The notes under the pieces: model-generated
The model's input: the letters and a program-made list of their open reading frames with translations, nothing else
What the model was told of the DNA's origin: nothing
Database searches by the model: none
NCBI RefSeq assembly: GCF_028473645.1
Contig: NZ_CP097269.1
Span: 4,544,001 to 4,608,000 of the forward strand
DNA from: Acidovorax sp. GBBC 1281
GTDB lineage: Bacteria > Pseudomonadota > Gammaproteobacteria > Burkholderiales > Burkholderiaceae_C
DNA: 64,000 nucleotides
Direction: 5' to 3'
Translations under genes and position numbers: made by a program
Part shown: one piece after another, positions 26,950 through 36,300 of the stretch
How the letters are laid out: each line of letters begins with the position of its first letter
Numbering within the stretch: the first letter of the stretch is position 1

Positions 26950-26977
26950 AAAATAAAACGAACGATCGTGCTATTTT
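26950..26977. promoter_or_regulatory. Candidate TetR operator/promoter upstream of the regulator
   Basis: An AT-rich island just before the regulator gene carries the near-palindrome GAACGATCGTGC (26960-26971), flanked by AAAATA and TATTTT. The ACGATCGT centre is a typical TetR-type half-site arrangement. Its position, 5-35 bases upstream of the start, fits autoregulation. No experiment or second matching site supports it here. Confidence 0.4.
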
Positions 26978-27054
26978 GCATGAAAACGCCGGGCCTGCCC
27001 ATCCCGCGGGGCGATGAGGGGCTCCGCACCGGGAAAACCCCTAGCCGCGCGCGC

Positions 27055-27160
27055 AATGCTGGAATGCTGGAATGCTGGAATGCTGGAATGCTGGAATGCT
27101 GGAATGCTGGAATGCTGGAATGCTGGAATGCTGGAATGCTGGAATGCTGGAATGCTGGAA
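27055..27160. repeat. 8-bp minisatellite GGAATGCT, about 13 copies
   Basis: From AATGCT at 27055, twelve perfect GGAATGCT units run from 27061 to 27156, plus a final GGAA. No unit differs, which suggests recent expansion. It lies in the 365-base gap between the slmA stop (27311) and the TetR start (26945), about 110 bases upstream of the latter. Because 8 is not a multiple of 3 and no frame holds a stop, all six frames stay open, creating spurious reading frames. The rest of the gap holds nothing else recognisable apart from the candidate operator. Confidence 0.95.
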
Positions 27161-27310
27161 CGGTGGGACGAAGCAACGCAGTGCGATCACACCGAGCGGC
27201 AACGCCAGCCCAGCCGGCCGGTCTTGCGCGCTTCGGGGGAAGTAGAAAGTCTGGAATGCCTGGCGTCACCCAGGCAGCACGACCCGCCGCAGCCGGCCTG
27301 GGGCAGCGGG

Positions 27311-27967
27311 TTAGAGCAGCAGCGCGAGCGTGGCCTCGAGGTGCTCGCTGGGCGCGCGCCGGAAGCCCGAGCGCGCGTGCCGCTGCAGCCGCCCGCGCAC
27401 CAGGTCGCACAGCGCCGCGGCGCGCACCTGGGCATCGACCGTGGGCGCATCGGCCCCGGCGGCCTGCGCGGCGGGGCGCAGGCACTGCCGCAGACTCGAT
27501 TCGATCTTGTCGAAGAACTGGTTCATGCGCTGCTGCAGGCGCTCGTTCTCCAGCACCAGGGCATCGCCCACCATCACGCGCACCATGCCCGGGTTGCGCT
27601 CGCCGAACTGCAGCACCATGGCGACGATGCGCGCGGCCTGCTGCGTGCCCGAGGTGTCGGACTGCGCACCGCGCTCCATGATCTGGTTCACCAGCGTGAG
27701 GACCGATTGCTCGATGAAATCGATCAATCCCTCGAACATTTGCGCCTTGCTGGCGAAGTGCCGGTAGAGCGCTGCCTCGCTGACCGAAAGGCGCGCCGCC
27801 AGCGCGGCGGTGGTGATGCGCTCCGAGCCGGGCTGCTCCAGCATGCCGGCCAGCGCCTGGAGGATCTGCACCCGCCGCTCCCCCGGCTTGGGACGTTTGC
27901 GGACCGCAGGGACGTCTTGCGCCACAGTGGTGGCGACAGGTTCAGGCAGGGACTGGAGTTCAGGCAT
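27311..27967 (-). CDS. slmA: Nucleoid occlusion factor SlmA
   Basis: This is a 218-residue TetR-fold DNA-binding protein that blocks FtsZ ring assembly over the nucleoid. The helix-turn-helix near residues 51-74 reads ITTAALAARLSVSEAALYRHFASKAQMF, nearly the SlmA signature. It is followed by the family motif FGERNPGMVRVMVGDALVLENERLQQRMNQ, the part known to contact FtsZ. A proline/basic N-terminal extension precedes it. The start at 27967 gives MPELQSLPE. argB lies close by, with the two-component pair between; it is independent of the fatty-acid regulator downstream. Confidence 0.93.
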   Translation of the reverse strand: MPELQSLPEPVATTVAQDVPAVRKRPKPGERRVQILQALAGMLEQPGSERITTAALAARLSVSEAALYRHFASKAQMFEGLIDFIEQSVLTLVNQIMERGAQSDTSGTQQAARIVAMVLQFGERNPGMVRVMVGDALVLENERLQQRMNQFFDKIESSLRQCLRPAAQAAGADAPTVDAQVRAAALCDLVRGRLQRHARSGFRRAPSEHLEATLALLL

Positions 27968-28091
27968 GGGCAACAGATGTATGCAATTGATTCTCGCACA
28001 CGGGTCCTGCCGGGCTTCGTGTGACAGCCCCCACCCTTTCCAGTGCAACGCTGCGCCGTCAGAGCGGCGAAACCATCAGCGCAACAGGCGG

Positions 28092-29534
28092 CTACCGAAC
28101 CTTGCGCGCCGGAGCGAAAAACACCGTCACCATCAGCCCCCGGCCGGCCGGCCCGCGCCCCAGGCCCAGCGCCGCACCGTGCACGCGCGCGATCTCGTCG
28201 GCAATGGCCAGCCCCAGTCCGGTGCCCTCCCCCGCAGCCCCCGGCACCCGGTAAAAGCGCTGCAGCACCCGCGCCTGCTCCGCCTCGGGAATGCCCGGTC
28301 CGTCGTCCTCGACCTGCAGGAACGCGCCGCCGTTGGCAGCGCCGCCGCAGCGGATGGTCACGGCACCACCGGCCGGCGTGTATTTGATGGCGTTGTCCAC
28401 CAGGTTGGTGAGCAGCTCGCGCAGCAGCCAGCCGTGGCCCACGGCGCGGGCCGGCGCGACCTCCAGCCCCAGGTCCAGCCCCTTGGCGGTGGCCGTGTCG
28501 AGGAACGCCTCCAGCAGGCTTTCGCACAGGTCCTTCAGATCCACGCTCTGCATGGCCTGTGCGTCCAGGCTGCGGGCATCCGCGCGCGACAGGGCCAGCA
28601 ACTGGTGCGCCAGCTTGGAGGTGCGGCGCGTGGCCTGCCGCAGTTTCTCGATCTGATCCGCTCCTAAATATATAGCACCATGCCCTAGTACCATTTGCAC
28701 TGACGCCTGTTTTGACCCATTGCCCTCCCGACCGCTGCCCGACTGCGCGGACAGCGCCCAGGCTTCCACCTGCGCCTGCAGGCTGGCCAGCGGCGTGCGC
28801 AGCTGGTGAGCGGCGTCGGCCACGAAGCGGCGCTGCCCCTCGGCCTGCTCGTTCACCAGGGCGAACAGCCGGTTCAGCGAATACACCAGGGGCCGCACCT
28901 CCACGGGCGACGCCGCTTCGTCGATCGGGTTCAAGTCCCGGGGCGAGCGCCGGGCGACGGCCTCGGCCAGGTCCACCAGCGGCTTGAACGCGCGGCGCAC
29001 GGCCCAGTGGATCGCCAGCGCCGCGGCCGCCACCAGCACCAGATTGGGCAGCAGCACGCGCAGCAGCATCTGCTTGCCCCACTGCTGGCGCGGATCGGAG
29101 CCGTCGGCCAGCGCCACCACCAGCTCGCCCGCCCCCGTGCGGCTGCGCTGGACGGCCACGCGGTAGGTGACGCTGTCGTACTCGACGCTGTGGAACTCGG
29201 GGTCGTGCGTGGCCGGCACGGCGCTCTGCACCCAGTCCTCGCCCAGCAGCACGCGGCCGGACAGGTCCTGCACGCTGTAGCCGGAAAAGCCGCTGTTCTG
29301 GCGCAGGAACTCCTCCACCGGGGGCGCGAGCAGCAGCAGCGGCGGGCCGCCGTCGCTCACGGGCGGGGCCACCACCGAGTCGGCCAGCGCCGGCAGCAGC
29401 CGCAGCAGGCGCTGGTCGTGCCGGCTGGCGGCCTCGTCCGCCGAGCGGTAGTCGAGCCACGCGCCCGCCAGCGCCAGGGCGCACAGCGGGAGGATCAGCA
29501 GCAGCAGCAGCCGGATGCGCAGCGCGGAGGTCAT
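28092..29534 (-). CDS. TctE-like sensor histidine kinase with an inserted repeat peptide
   Basis: This is a 480-residue membrane kinase. A first helix (residues 5-25), a periplasmic 2CSK_N-type domain and a second helix (~158-178) precede HAMP-like sequence. The phosphoacceptor is His243 in AAHQLRTPLASLQ. The ATPase carries NLVDNAIKYTP, DDGPGIP and GTGLGLAI. Between the two DHp helices, residues about 274-292 are encoded by a dispersed TACTAGGG element, giving QMVLGHGAIYLGA, so the hairpin loop is longer than usual. The kinase should phosphorylate the response regulator encoded 59 bases upstream. Related TctE/TctD systems control carboxylate uptake. Confidence 0.9.
   Translation of the reverse strand: MTSALRIRLLLLLILPLCALALAGAWLDYRSADEAASRHDQRLLRLLPALADSVVAPPVSDGGPPLLLLAPPVEEFLRQNSGFSGYSVQDLSGRVLLGEDWVQSAVPATHDPEFHSVEYDSVTYRVAVQRSRTGAGELVVALADGSDPRQQWGKQMLLRVLLPNLVLVAAAALAIHWAVRRAFKPLVDLAEAVARRSPRDLNPIDEAASPVEVRPLVYSLNRLFALVNEQAEGQRRFVADAAHQLRTPLASLQAQVEAWALSAQSGSGREGNGSKQASVQMVLGHGAIYLGADQIEKLRQATRRTSKLAHQLLALSRADARSLDAQAMQSVDLKDLCESLLEAFLDTATAKGLDLGLEVAPARAVGHGWLLRELLTNLVDNAIKYTPAGGAVTIRCGGAANGGAFLQVEDDGPGIPEAEQARVLQRFYRVPGAAGEGTGLGLAIADEIARVHGAALGLGRGPAGRGLMVTVFFAPARKVR
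28661..28716 (-). repeat. Dispersed TACTAGGG element, copy B (inside histidine kinase gene)
   Basis: On the minus strand this copy reads TCAAAACAGG, CAGTGC, six bases, TACTAGGGCATGGTGCTATA. The spacing from the CAGYGC box to TACTAGGG and on to GCTAT equals that of the intergenic copies. It is read in frame as GTA-CTA-GGG (VLG) inside the DHp loop of the kinase. It has no stop in that frame, although TACTAG contains one in another. Confidence 0.85.
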
Positions 29535-29593
29535 GGCGGCGGCCGGGGTGTGCGGGTGCAGGGGTGGGCGGGCGCGGAGACGGCGGGGCGCGC

Positions 29594-30301
29594 TCAGCCG
29601 CGCGGGGGCTGCAGTTCCAGCCGGTAGCCGAAGCCACGGATGGAGCGCAGCGCCACGCCATTGGGCTCCAGCTTGCTGCGCAGGCGGGACACGTACACCT
29701 CCACCGCATTGGGCGTGATTTCCTTGTCCCAGCCGGTCAGGGCCTGCAGCAGCTTTTCCTTGCTGGCCGGCTTGGGCGCGTGGATCAGCAGGTATTCCAG
29801 CACCGTCCACTCGCGCGGGCCCAGTTCGATGGGCTGGCGCGCATGGGGATCGCTGGCCGTGCGGATGCTCACGGTACGGCCGGCGGTGTCCAGCTCCAGC
29901 GGCCCGAAGCTCAGGATGGCCGTGGTCGCGGCCTGAGAGCGCCGCAGCAGGGCGCGCAGCCGCGCCAGCAGTTCGGGCAGTTCGTAGGGCTTGACCATGT
30001 AGTCGTCGGCGCCCAGGTCGAGCCCCTGCACGCGGTCGTGCAGGGCGTCGCGCGCCGTGAGGATGAGCACCGGCATGGCCGGATGGGCCATCTCGGGGCG
30101 GCGCAGGCAGCGTGTGAGCTCCAGCCCGTCCATGCCCGGCAGGCCGATGTCGATGATCGCGGCGTCGAACGATTCGGTGCGCAGCACCTCTTCGGCGCGC
30201 TCGCCGCTGCCCACCCAGTCCACCGCATAGCCCGCGTCGGTCAGGCCCAGCTTGATGCCGCTGGCCAGCATGACGTCGTCCTCGACCAGCAGCAGGCGCA
30301 T
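29594..30301 (-). CDS. OmpR-family response regulator (TctD-like)
   Basis: This is a 235-residue two-domain regulator. The receiver has acidic residues at 8-9, phosphoacceptor Asp51 in IIDIGLPGMDG, Thr82 and Lys104 in MVKPYELPE. The OmpR-type winged helix follows from about residue 135, with REWTVLEYLLIHAPKPASKEKLLQAL and AVEVYVSRLRSKLEPNG. It is the first gene of the pair with the kinase and lies just downstream of argB. Targets unknown; the TctD group often controls carboxylate uptake. Confidence 0.92.
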   Translation of the reverse strand: MRLLLVEDDVMLASGIKLGLTDAGYAVDWVGSGERAEEVLRTESFDAAIIDIGLPGMDGLELTRCLRRPEMAHPAMPVLILTARDALHDRVQGLDLGADDYMVKPYELPELLARLRALLRRSQAATTAILSFGPLELDTAGRTVSIRTASDPHARQPIELGPREWTVLEYLLIHAPKPASKEKLLQALTGWDKEITPNAVEVYVSRLRSKLEPNGVALRSIRGFGYRLELQPPRG

Positions 30302-30386
30302 CGCCCTGTCACCCGCTCAGGAACGGACCGGCACGGCACCGCCGGGGACGGCGCGCTGCACGGCGGGCGAGGCGCAAACCGGCATC

Positions 30387-31280
30387 TCAGTGGCTGCGGA
30401 TCATGGTGCCGTAGGCCTGCTCGGTCAGGATTTCCAGCAGCATGGCGTGCGGCACGCGGCCGTCGATGATGTGCACCGCGTTCACCCCGGCCTTGGCGGC
30501 ATCGAGGGCGCCGGCGATCTTGGGCAGCATGCCGCCGGAGATGGTGCCGTCGGCGAACAGCGTGTCGATCTCGCGGGCGGTGAGGTCGGTGAGCAGTTCG
30601 CCCGCCTTGTTCAGCACGCCCGGGATGTTGGTGAGCAGCACGAGCTTTTCGGCCTGCAGCACGGTGGCGAGCTTGCTGGCCACGACGTCGGCGTTGATGT
30701 TGTAGCTCTCGTTGTTCTCGCCGAAGCCGATGGGGCTGATGACGGGGATGAACGCATCGTCCTGCAGCGCCTTGACCACGCTCGGGTCGATGGAGACGAT
30801 GTCGCCCACCTGGCCAATGTCGTGCTCGATGCTCGGGTCCTTGTTGTCCACCATCTTGAGCTTCTGGGCGCGGATCATGCCGCCGTCGCGCCCCGTGAGG
30901 CCCACGGCCTTGCCGCCCGCCTGGTTGATCAGGCCCACGATGTCCTGCTGGACTTCGCCCGCCAGCACCCACTCCACGACTTCCATGGTTTCGGCGTCGG
31001 TCACCCGCATGCCCTGGATGAACTGCCCCTTCTTGCCCAGGCGGTTGAGCGCGGTCTCGATCTGCGGGCCGCCGCCGTGCACCACCACCGGGTTCATGCC
31101 CACCAGTTTGAGCAGCACCACGTCCTCGGCGAAGTCGGCCTGCAGCGCCGGGTCGGTCATGGCGTTGCCGCCGTATTTGATGACCATGGTCTTGCCATGG
31201 AACTTGCGGATGTAGGGCAGCGCCTGGGCCAGGATTTCGGCCTTGTCGCGCGGAGCAATCGAAAGAAGGTCGGTCGTCAT
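30387..31280 (-). CDS. argB: Acetylglutamate kinase
   Basis: This is a 297-residue cytoplasmic enzyme phosphorylating N-acetyl-L-glutamate in arginine synthesis. Conserved segments are [17 protein letters not shown] (ATP site), [18 protein letters not shown] (substrate site) and [31 protein letters not shown]. The long N-terminal helix before FHGKT and the C-terminal part are typical of the hexameric, arginine-inhibited form. It is followed by the two-component genes on the same strand. Confidence 0.96.
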   Translation of the reverse strand: MTTDLLSIAPRDKAEILAQALPYIRKFHGKTMVIKYGGNAMTDPALQADFAEDVVLLKLVGMNPVVVHGGGPQIETALNRLGKKGQFIQGMRVTDAETMEVVEWVLAGEVQQDIVGLINQAGGKAVGLTGRDGGMIRAQKLKMVDNKDPSIEHDIGQVGDIVSIDPSVVKALQDDAFIPVISPIGFGENNESYNINADVVASKLATVLQAEKLVLLTNIPGVLNKAGELLTDLTAREIDTLFADGTISGGMLPKIAGALDAAKAGVNAVHIIDGRVPHAMLLEILTEQAYGTMIRSH

Positions 31281-31420
31281 GAAGAGCTCGCGGCTGAAGG
31301 AGCGGTTAAGCGATGGAGATGCGCATTGTGCCTTGCCCTAGCCCCCGGACGGCGCTGGGGCGGGACGGGCGAGGGCGAGGGCCAGGGCGGCGCCGTTCAG
31401 CAGCGGCCCGCGGGTGACCT

Positions 31421-32524
31421 TCAGTGCCGCAGCCAGCTGGGCACCTTGAAGCGCACGATGGCCAGGTAGGCGGAGACGTAGGCGATCATGAACAGGGCGC
31501 AGAAGATCGCCAGCACGACCGTGTTGCTCCAGAACAGCACCGCGGGCACCACCGTCAGCAGGGTGAAGCCCCACAGGTAGGGCGAGGTGCGGTTGTTGCG
31601 CATGAGCACCCGGCGGGACTCGTCGTCGTGGAACACCCCGCGCACGATGCGCCGGTAGATGAGCTGATGAAAGTGCAGCGCGTCCGCCACGCCGGGCGAG
31701 ACCCCGCGCACCAGCTTGCGGTAGATGGAGAAGACAGTCTCCCAGACCGGGTAGATCAGCAACAGCATCGGGAACCAGGGCGACACGTCCTGGTTGCGCT
31801 GCACGAGCGAGATGCTGCCCAGCGCGATCACCACGCCCCAGATATAGGAGCCCCCGTCGCCGGCGAAGATCATGCCGCGCGGGTAGTTCCATACCAGGAA
31901 CCCGGCCGTGGCCGCCGCCGTGCAAACGAACAGCGTCGCGAGCGACCGGTCCCCCACCTGCAGGCTGACGTGCGCCAGCGCCAGGCAGACGATGAACGCC
32001 ACCATGCCCGCCAGGCCGTTGTAGCCGTCGATGATGTTGAAGGCGTGTGGCAGGCCGGCCACCGCCAGCACCACGATCACCATGCCCAGCCAGGGCGTCT
32101 GGGCCAGGAAGCCGTCCAGCCAGGGCAGGCCCATGCGCTGCACGTTCAGCTGCAGCACCATCAGCGCCAGCCCACCCGACAGCGCCGTGAGCAGCAGGCG
32201 GTAGCGCACGGTCAGGCGCTGCGTCAGGTCTTCTACGATGCCGCCCACCGCCGACGGCAGGAGCGCCACGATCCACCAGACCACCCAGGCGCCGAGCCGC
32301 AGCGAGCCTGGATCGCCCATCCACGACGTCTGAACCACCCCCAGCATCCAGCTGCAGGCCATGCCGGCCAGCAGCGCCGCCCCGCCCAGCCGGGGCACAT
32401 CCCCCAGGTGGAACCGCTGCGGCATGGTGTCGCCGTATACGGACGCGTGGTCGCGCCCCCATCGGACGATGCCCGCAGCCACCAGCGTGGAAACCAGAAA
32501 CGCAACCAGAGACAACCAGATCAT
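31421..32524 (-). CDS. WecA/MraY-family undecaprenyl-phosphate sugar-phosphate transferase
   Basis: This is a 367-residue inner-membrane enzyme with about ten helices that starts glycan synthesis by placing a sugar-1-phosphate on undecaprenyl phosphate. Family motifs are MPQRFHLGDVPRLGG near residue 40, HAFNIIDGYNGLAGMVA and AGDGGSYIWG, with a basic cytoplasmic HFHQLIYRRIVRG segment. The usual DDxxD-like acidic pair reads VEDLTQRL here, Glu-Asp instead of Asp-Asp. The ATG overlaps the upstream glycosyltransferase stop (ATGA). It probably initiates the O-polysaccharide of this locus; GlcNAc is a common but unproven substrate. Confidence 0.87.
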   Translation of the reverse strand: MIWLSLVAFLVSTLVAAGIVRWGRDHASVYGDTMPQRFHLGDVPRLGGAALLAGMACSWMLGVVQTSWMGDPGSLRLGAWVVWWIVALLPSAVGGIVEDLTQRLTVRYRLLLTALSGGLALMVLQLNVQRMGLPWLDGFLAQTPWLGMVIVVLAVAGLPHAFNIIDGYNGLAGMVAFIVCLALAHVSLQVGDRSLATLFVCTAAATAGFLVWNYPRGMIFAGDGGSYIWGVVIALGSISLVQRNQDVSPWFPMLLLIYPVWETVFSIYRKLVRGVSPGVADALHFHQLIYRRIVRGVFHDDESRRVLMRNNRTSPYLWGFTLLTVVPAVLFWSNTVVLAIFCALFMIAYVSAYLAIVRFKVPSWLRH

Positions 32525-33306
32525 GGAGCGCCGATGGTATGCGGGCCGCGGGGGCCCTCCGGTAACAAAGATCGTGCCTGCCGGTACACCGGCGAGCGCC
32601 ACAGCCGCCACAGGCTGCGCACATGCCAGGCGAGGTAGGCCATGCGGCGCTGGCTGTCGCGCTGCCCGACATGGCCCACGCGGGCCGCGCCCTTGTGTAG
32701 CCGCAGGCCCCTCAGCCGCATGCGCAAGCTCAAATCCACATCCTCGCAATACATGAAATACCCTTCATCGAATCCCTCCAGCGCGTCCCACACCGCGCGC
32801 CGCATCACCAGGAACGCCGCGTTCACCCAGTCCACCCGGTGCTCCCGTTGCCCGAGCACGCGGCGGCGCCACAGCGCGGCGGGCGACGGCAGCTCGCGCT
32901 CGGAATCCTGCAACTGGCCGCGGCCGTCCACCTGCTCCGGGTAGGCGCAGCCCACGTCCGCCGGCAGGGCGGCCTCGCACAGCGCAGGAAACGGGTTCGC
33001 GCCGAGCAGGCTGACGTCGGGGTTCAGCACGCACACCATCGGTTCGACCGCGCCGCGCAATGCGCGGTTGTGGTTGGCCCCGAATCCCAGGGGCGTCTCG
33101 TTGCGGCGGATCTCCAGCACGAAAGGCCAGCCCCCCGCAGGGGCCTGCGGCTCGGCTTCGGGCAGGTTGAGCGTGAGCACCACGCGCGACACGTCGGCCC
33201 GGCACAGGCGCGCCAGATCGTGCAGCAAAGCCTGCACCCACGGCCCGTGCCCGTGGCTGATCAGCGAGACCACCAGGCCCCGTTCCGCATTGAGAGATGA
33301 CGTCAT
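32521..33306 (-). CDS. GT2 glycosyltransferase (rhamnosyltransferase-like)
   Basis: This is a 261-residue GT-A fold transferase. It has the nucleotide-sugar binding start VVSLISHGHGPWV, then RNETPLGFGANHNRAL and the metal-binding-like LNPDVSLLG, and the acceptor-side motif GFDEGYFMYCEDVDLSLRMRLRG. That set is characteristic of the WbbL-type rhamnosyltransferase group, which fits the rfb genes further along. No membrane segment is seen. Coupled by ATGA to the initiating transferase; divergent from the giant capping protein with only 76 bases between. Confidence 0.85.
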   Translation of the reverse strand: MTSSLNAERGLVVSLISHGHGPWVQALLHDLARLCRADVSRVVLTLNLPEAEPQAPAGGWPFVLEIRRNETPLGFGANHNRALRGAVEPMVCVLNPDVSLLGANPFPALCEAALPADVGCAYPEQVDGRGQLQDSERELPSPAALWRRRVLGQREHRVDWVNAAFLVMRRAVWDALEGFDEGYFMYCEDVDLSLRMRLRGLRLHKGAARVGHVGQRDSQRRMAYLAWHVRSLWRLWRSPVYRQARSLLPEGPRGPHTIGAP

Positions 33307-33382
33307 GAACCCGGTATTGTCGTCTGCCTCGCACACCGTCCCGCCCGAAGGACCGCTGCCATGCGCCCGTCATAATCCGGAG

Positions 33383-36300
33383 ATGACCCAAACAATCGAG
33401 GATTTGCACGTCTATCTGCGCACCATCAAGCAAGACGAACGCACCTCCCTTTCCGTGCTGGCGAGCCTTGTCCGCGAGGGATCCACGGTGCTCGACCTGG
33501 GCTGCGGCAGCGGCGCACTCGGGCAATATCTGGCAGAAACCCGGGGCTGCACCAGCGATGGCGTGACGCTCAGCGAAGCCGAGGCCGAACACGCCCGCCC
33601 CCACTACCGGCGCGTGGAAGTGTCCGATCTGGAGACATGCGATCTGGTTACCCTTTTTACTGGCCAGCGCTACGACTACATCGTGTGTGCCGACGTGCTC
33701 GAGCACCTGCGCCGCCCGGAGGGCATCCTGGCCCAGTGCCGCGAACTGCTGGCAAACGGCGGTCAACTGCTGATTTCGGTGCCCAACGCCGGCTACTGCG
33801 GCCTGGTGGCCGAATTGCTGCAGGGTGAATTCCGCTACCGCGAGGAAGGCCTGCTGGACCGCACCCACCTTCGCTTCTTCACCCGGCGGTCGCTGGGACG
33901 GTTCCTGGGCGAGCAGCGCTGGGCCGTCGACCAGATCGACACCGTGCGCCGCGAAGTGCCCGAATCGGAGTTCAAGGCCGCCTTCGACCTGTTGCCACCG
34001 GTCGTGTCCCGCCATCTGCTCGGCGCACCCGATGCCATGGCCTACCAGTTCATCGCCGCGGCGCAGCCTGCCGCCCAGGCCATCGCCGTGGACCAGAGCG
34101 GTACGCCGGACCCGGAGGAAGCCCATGCCCTGTTCACCGCCCAGCTCTACCTGGGCCAGAACGGCGAATACGCCGAAGACCGCAAGCTGACCGCCACCGG
34201 CATCATCGGCCGCGAACGCCAGACGGTGCGCTTCACCCTGCCCGAGACGCCCAGCCCCCTCACCAACCTGAGGCTCGACCCGGCGGACCGCCCCGGCTTC
34301 ATGCACCTGCACGGCATCACCCTGCGCAATGCCCAGGGCGATGCGGTGTGGACGTGGCAGGCCGACACCGCATCGCGTTCGCTGCTGGCCCGCTCGCCCC
34401 ACAGCCAGATCGTGTGGGAGCAGCCCATGCCGGCCGCCTCCCCCGCCACCCTGCTGCTGCTCACCGGGGACGACCCCTGGCTGGAACTGCCGATCCCCCG
34501 GGATGTGCTGGCCGCCCACGCCGGCCGCGGGGCCGCGCTGGACATCGACCTGGGATGGCCCATGTCCGCCGACTACCTGACCTTGTCGGGCGCCGTGTTC
34601 CCCTTGCAGGACCGCATCGCCATGCTGGAAAAGGACGCGGCCCGGGCCCGGCACGAGGCCGAGCAGCGGCTGAACCAGACCCGCGAGGCGCTCGAACTGG
34701 AAAAGCGCGCTTTGGGCGAGCAAAAGGAAGTGCTCGAGGGCGACAAGCGCACCCTGGAGTACACCAACCAGGCCTTGCAGGAACACAACGCCACGCTCAA
34801 GGACAGCACCCAGACGCTGCTGCGCCAGCGGGCCGACCTGCAGCAGGAGTCCGCCCAGTTCCAGCGCAACGCCACCCGTTTGCAGCATGAACTGGGCCGC
34901 CTGCAGCACGACTACGGCGCCCTCGCCCACCACTTGAAAACGATCGAAAACTCCACCGTGTTCCGCGCGACCCGCCCCCTCGTCCACACCAAGATGCGCG
35001 TGGACCGCCTTCTGGGCCGTGCGCCCAAGCATGCCGCCGCAGCGGCGGCAACGCAGGGGCCCGTGCAGGTCACGCCGCCGCAGCACCCCGTGGATGTGAT
35101 CGTGCCCGTCTACCGGGGCCTGGCCGACACGCAGATGTGCGTCGATTCCGTGCTGGCCAGCCCGTGCGCCACGCCCTACCGCCTCATCGTCATCAACGAC
35201 GCCAGCCCCGAACCCGAAGTCACCGCGTGGCTGCGCGAGCGGGCCACGCAGGACGAGCGCATCGTGCTGCTGGAAAACGAGGAGAACCTCGGCTTCGTCG
35301 GCACCGTCAATCGCGGCATGGCGCTGAGCGGCAGCAACGACGTGCTGCTGCTCAACAGCGACACGGAGGTCGCCAACGACTGGCTCGACCGCATCCGCAA
35401 CGCCGCCTACGGCGACGCCAAGGTGGCCTCGGTCACCCCGTTCTCCAACAACGCCACCATCTGCAGCTACCCGCGCTTTTGCAAGGACAACGACCTGCCG
35501 CCCGGCTACGACACGGCCCGCCTGGACGCGCTGTGCGCCAGGACCAACCCGGGCGCGGTCGTGGACGTGCCCACGGGCGTCGGCTTTTGCATGTACATCC
35601 GGCGCGATTGCCTGGTGCAACTGGGCCTGTTCGATACCGAGCACTTCGGCAAGGGCTACGGCGAGGAAAACGATTTCTGCCAGCGCGCGCGCGCGGCCGG
35701 CTGGCGCAACCTGCACCTGCTGGACACCTTCGTGCTGCACACCGGCGGGGTCAGCTTCGGCGACAGCAAGAGCCCGCGCGAACTCGCGGCCATGGAAACC
35801 CTGCGCCGCCTGCATCCGCGCTACGAGCGCGACGTGCACGCGTTCGTGCAGGCCGATCCGGCGCAGCCCTACCGCCTGGCGCTCGACGTGGCCCGCATCG
35901 CCGAGGCCGGCGTGCCGGCCGTGCTCGCCGTGCTGCACGACCGGGCCGGTGGCACGGTCCGGCATGTCCGCGAACTGGCCGTGCACCTGGCGGACCAGGC
36001 CACCTTCCTGACCCTCACGCCCGCGCCCGGGCACAGCGTGCGGCTGCGCATGGCGGGGCAGGACGAGGGCTTCGAGCTCACCTTCCGCCTGAACGACCAG
36101 TACGACGACCTGCTCGGCGTGCTGCGGCAGTTGGGCGTGCGGCAGGTGCACTTCCACCACCTGCTGGGCCACGGCCAGGAAGTGCGCAATATCCCGCACC
36201 TGCTGGATGTGCCCTACGACTTCACCGCGCACGACTACTACAGCTATTGCACGCACATCTCGATGACCGACACGACCAACCGGTACGCCGGCGAGATCGG

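Noticed and set aside
27055..27160. Possible CRISPR array
   Set aside because: The units are 8 bp and contiguous, with no spacers and no cas genes nearby.
27014..27485. Peptide repeats MLECWNAG and AFQHSSIP read through the 8-bp repeat
   Set aside because: They arise because the 8-bp unit has no stop in any frame; there is no gene start or conserved protein around them.
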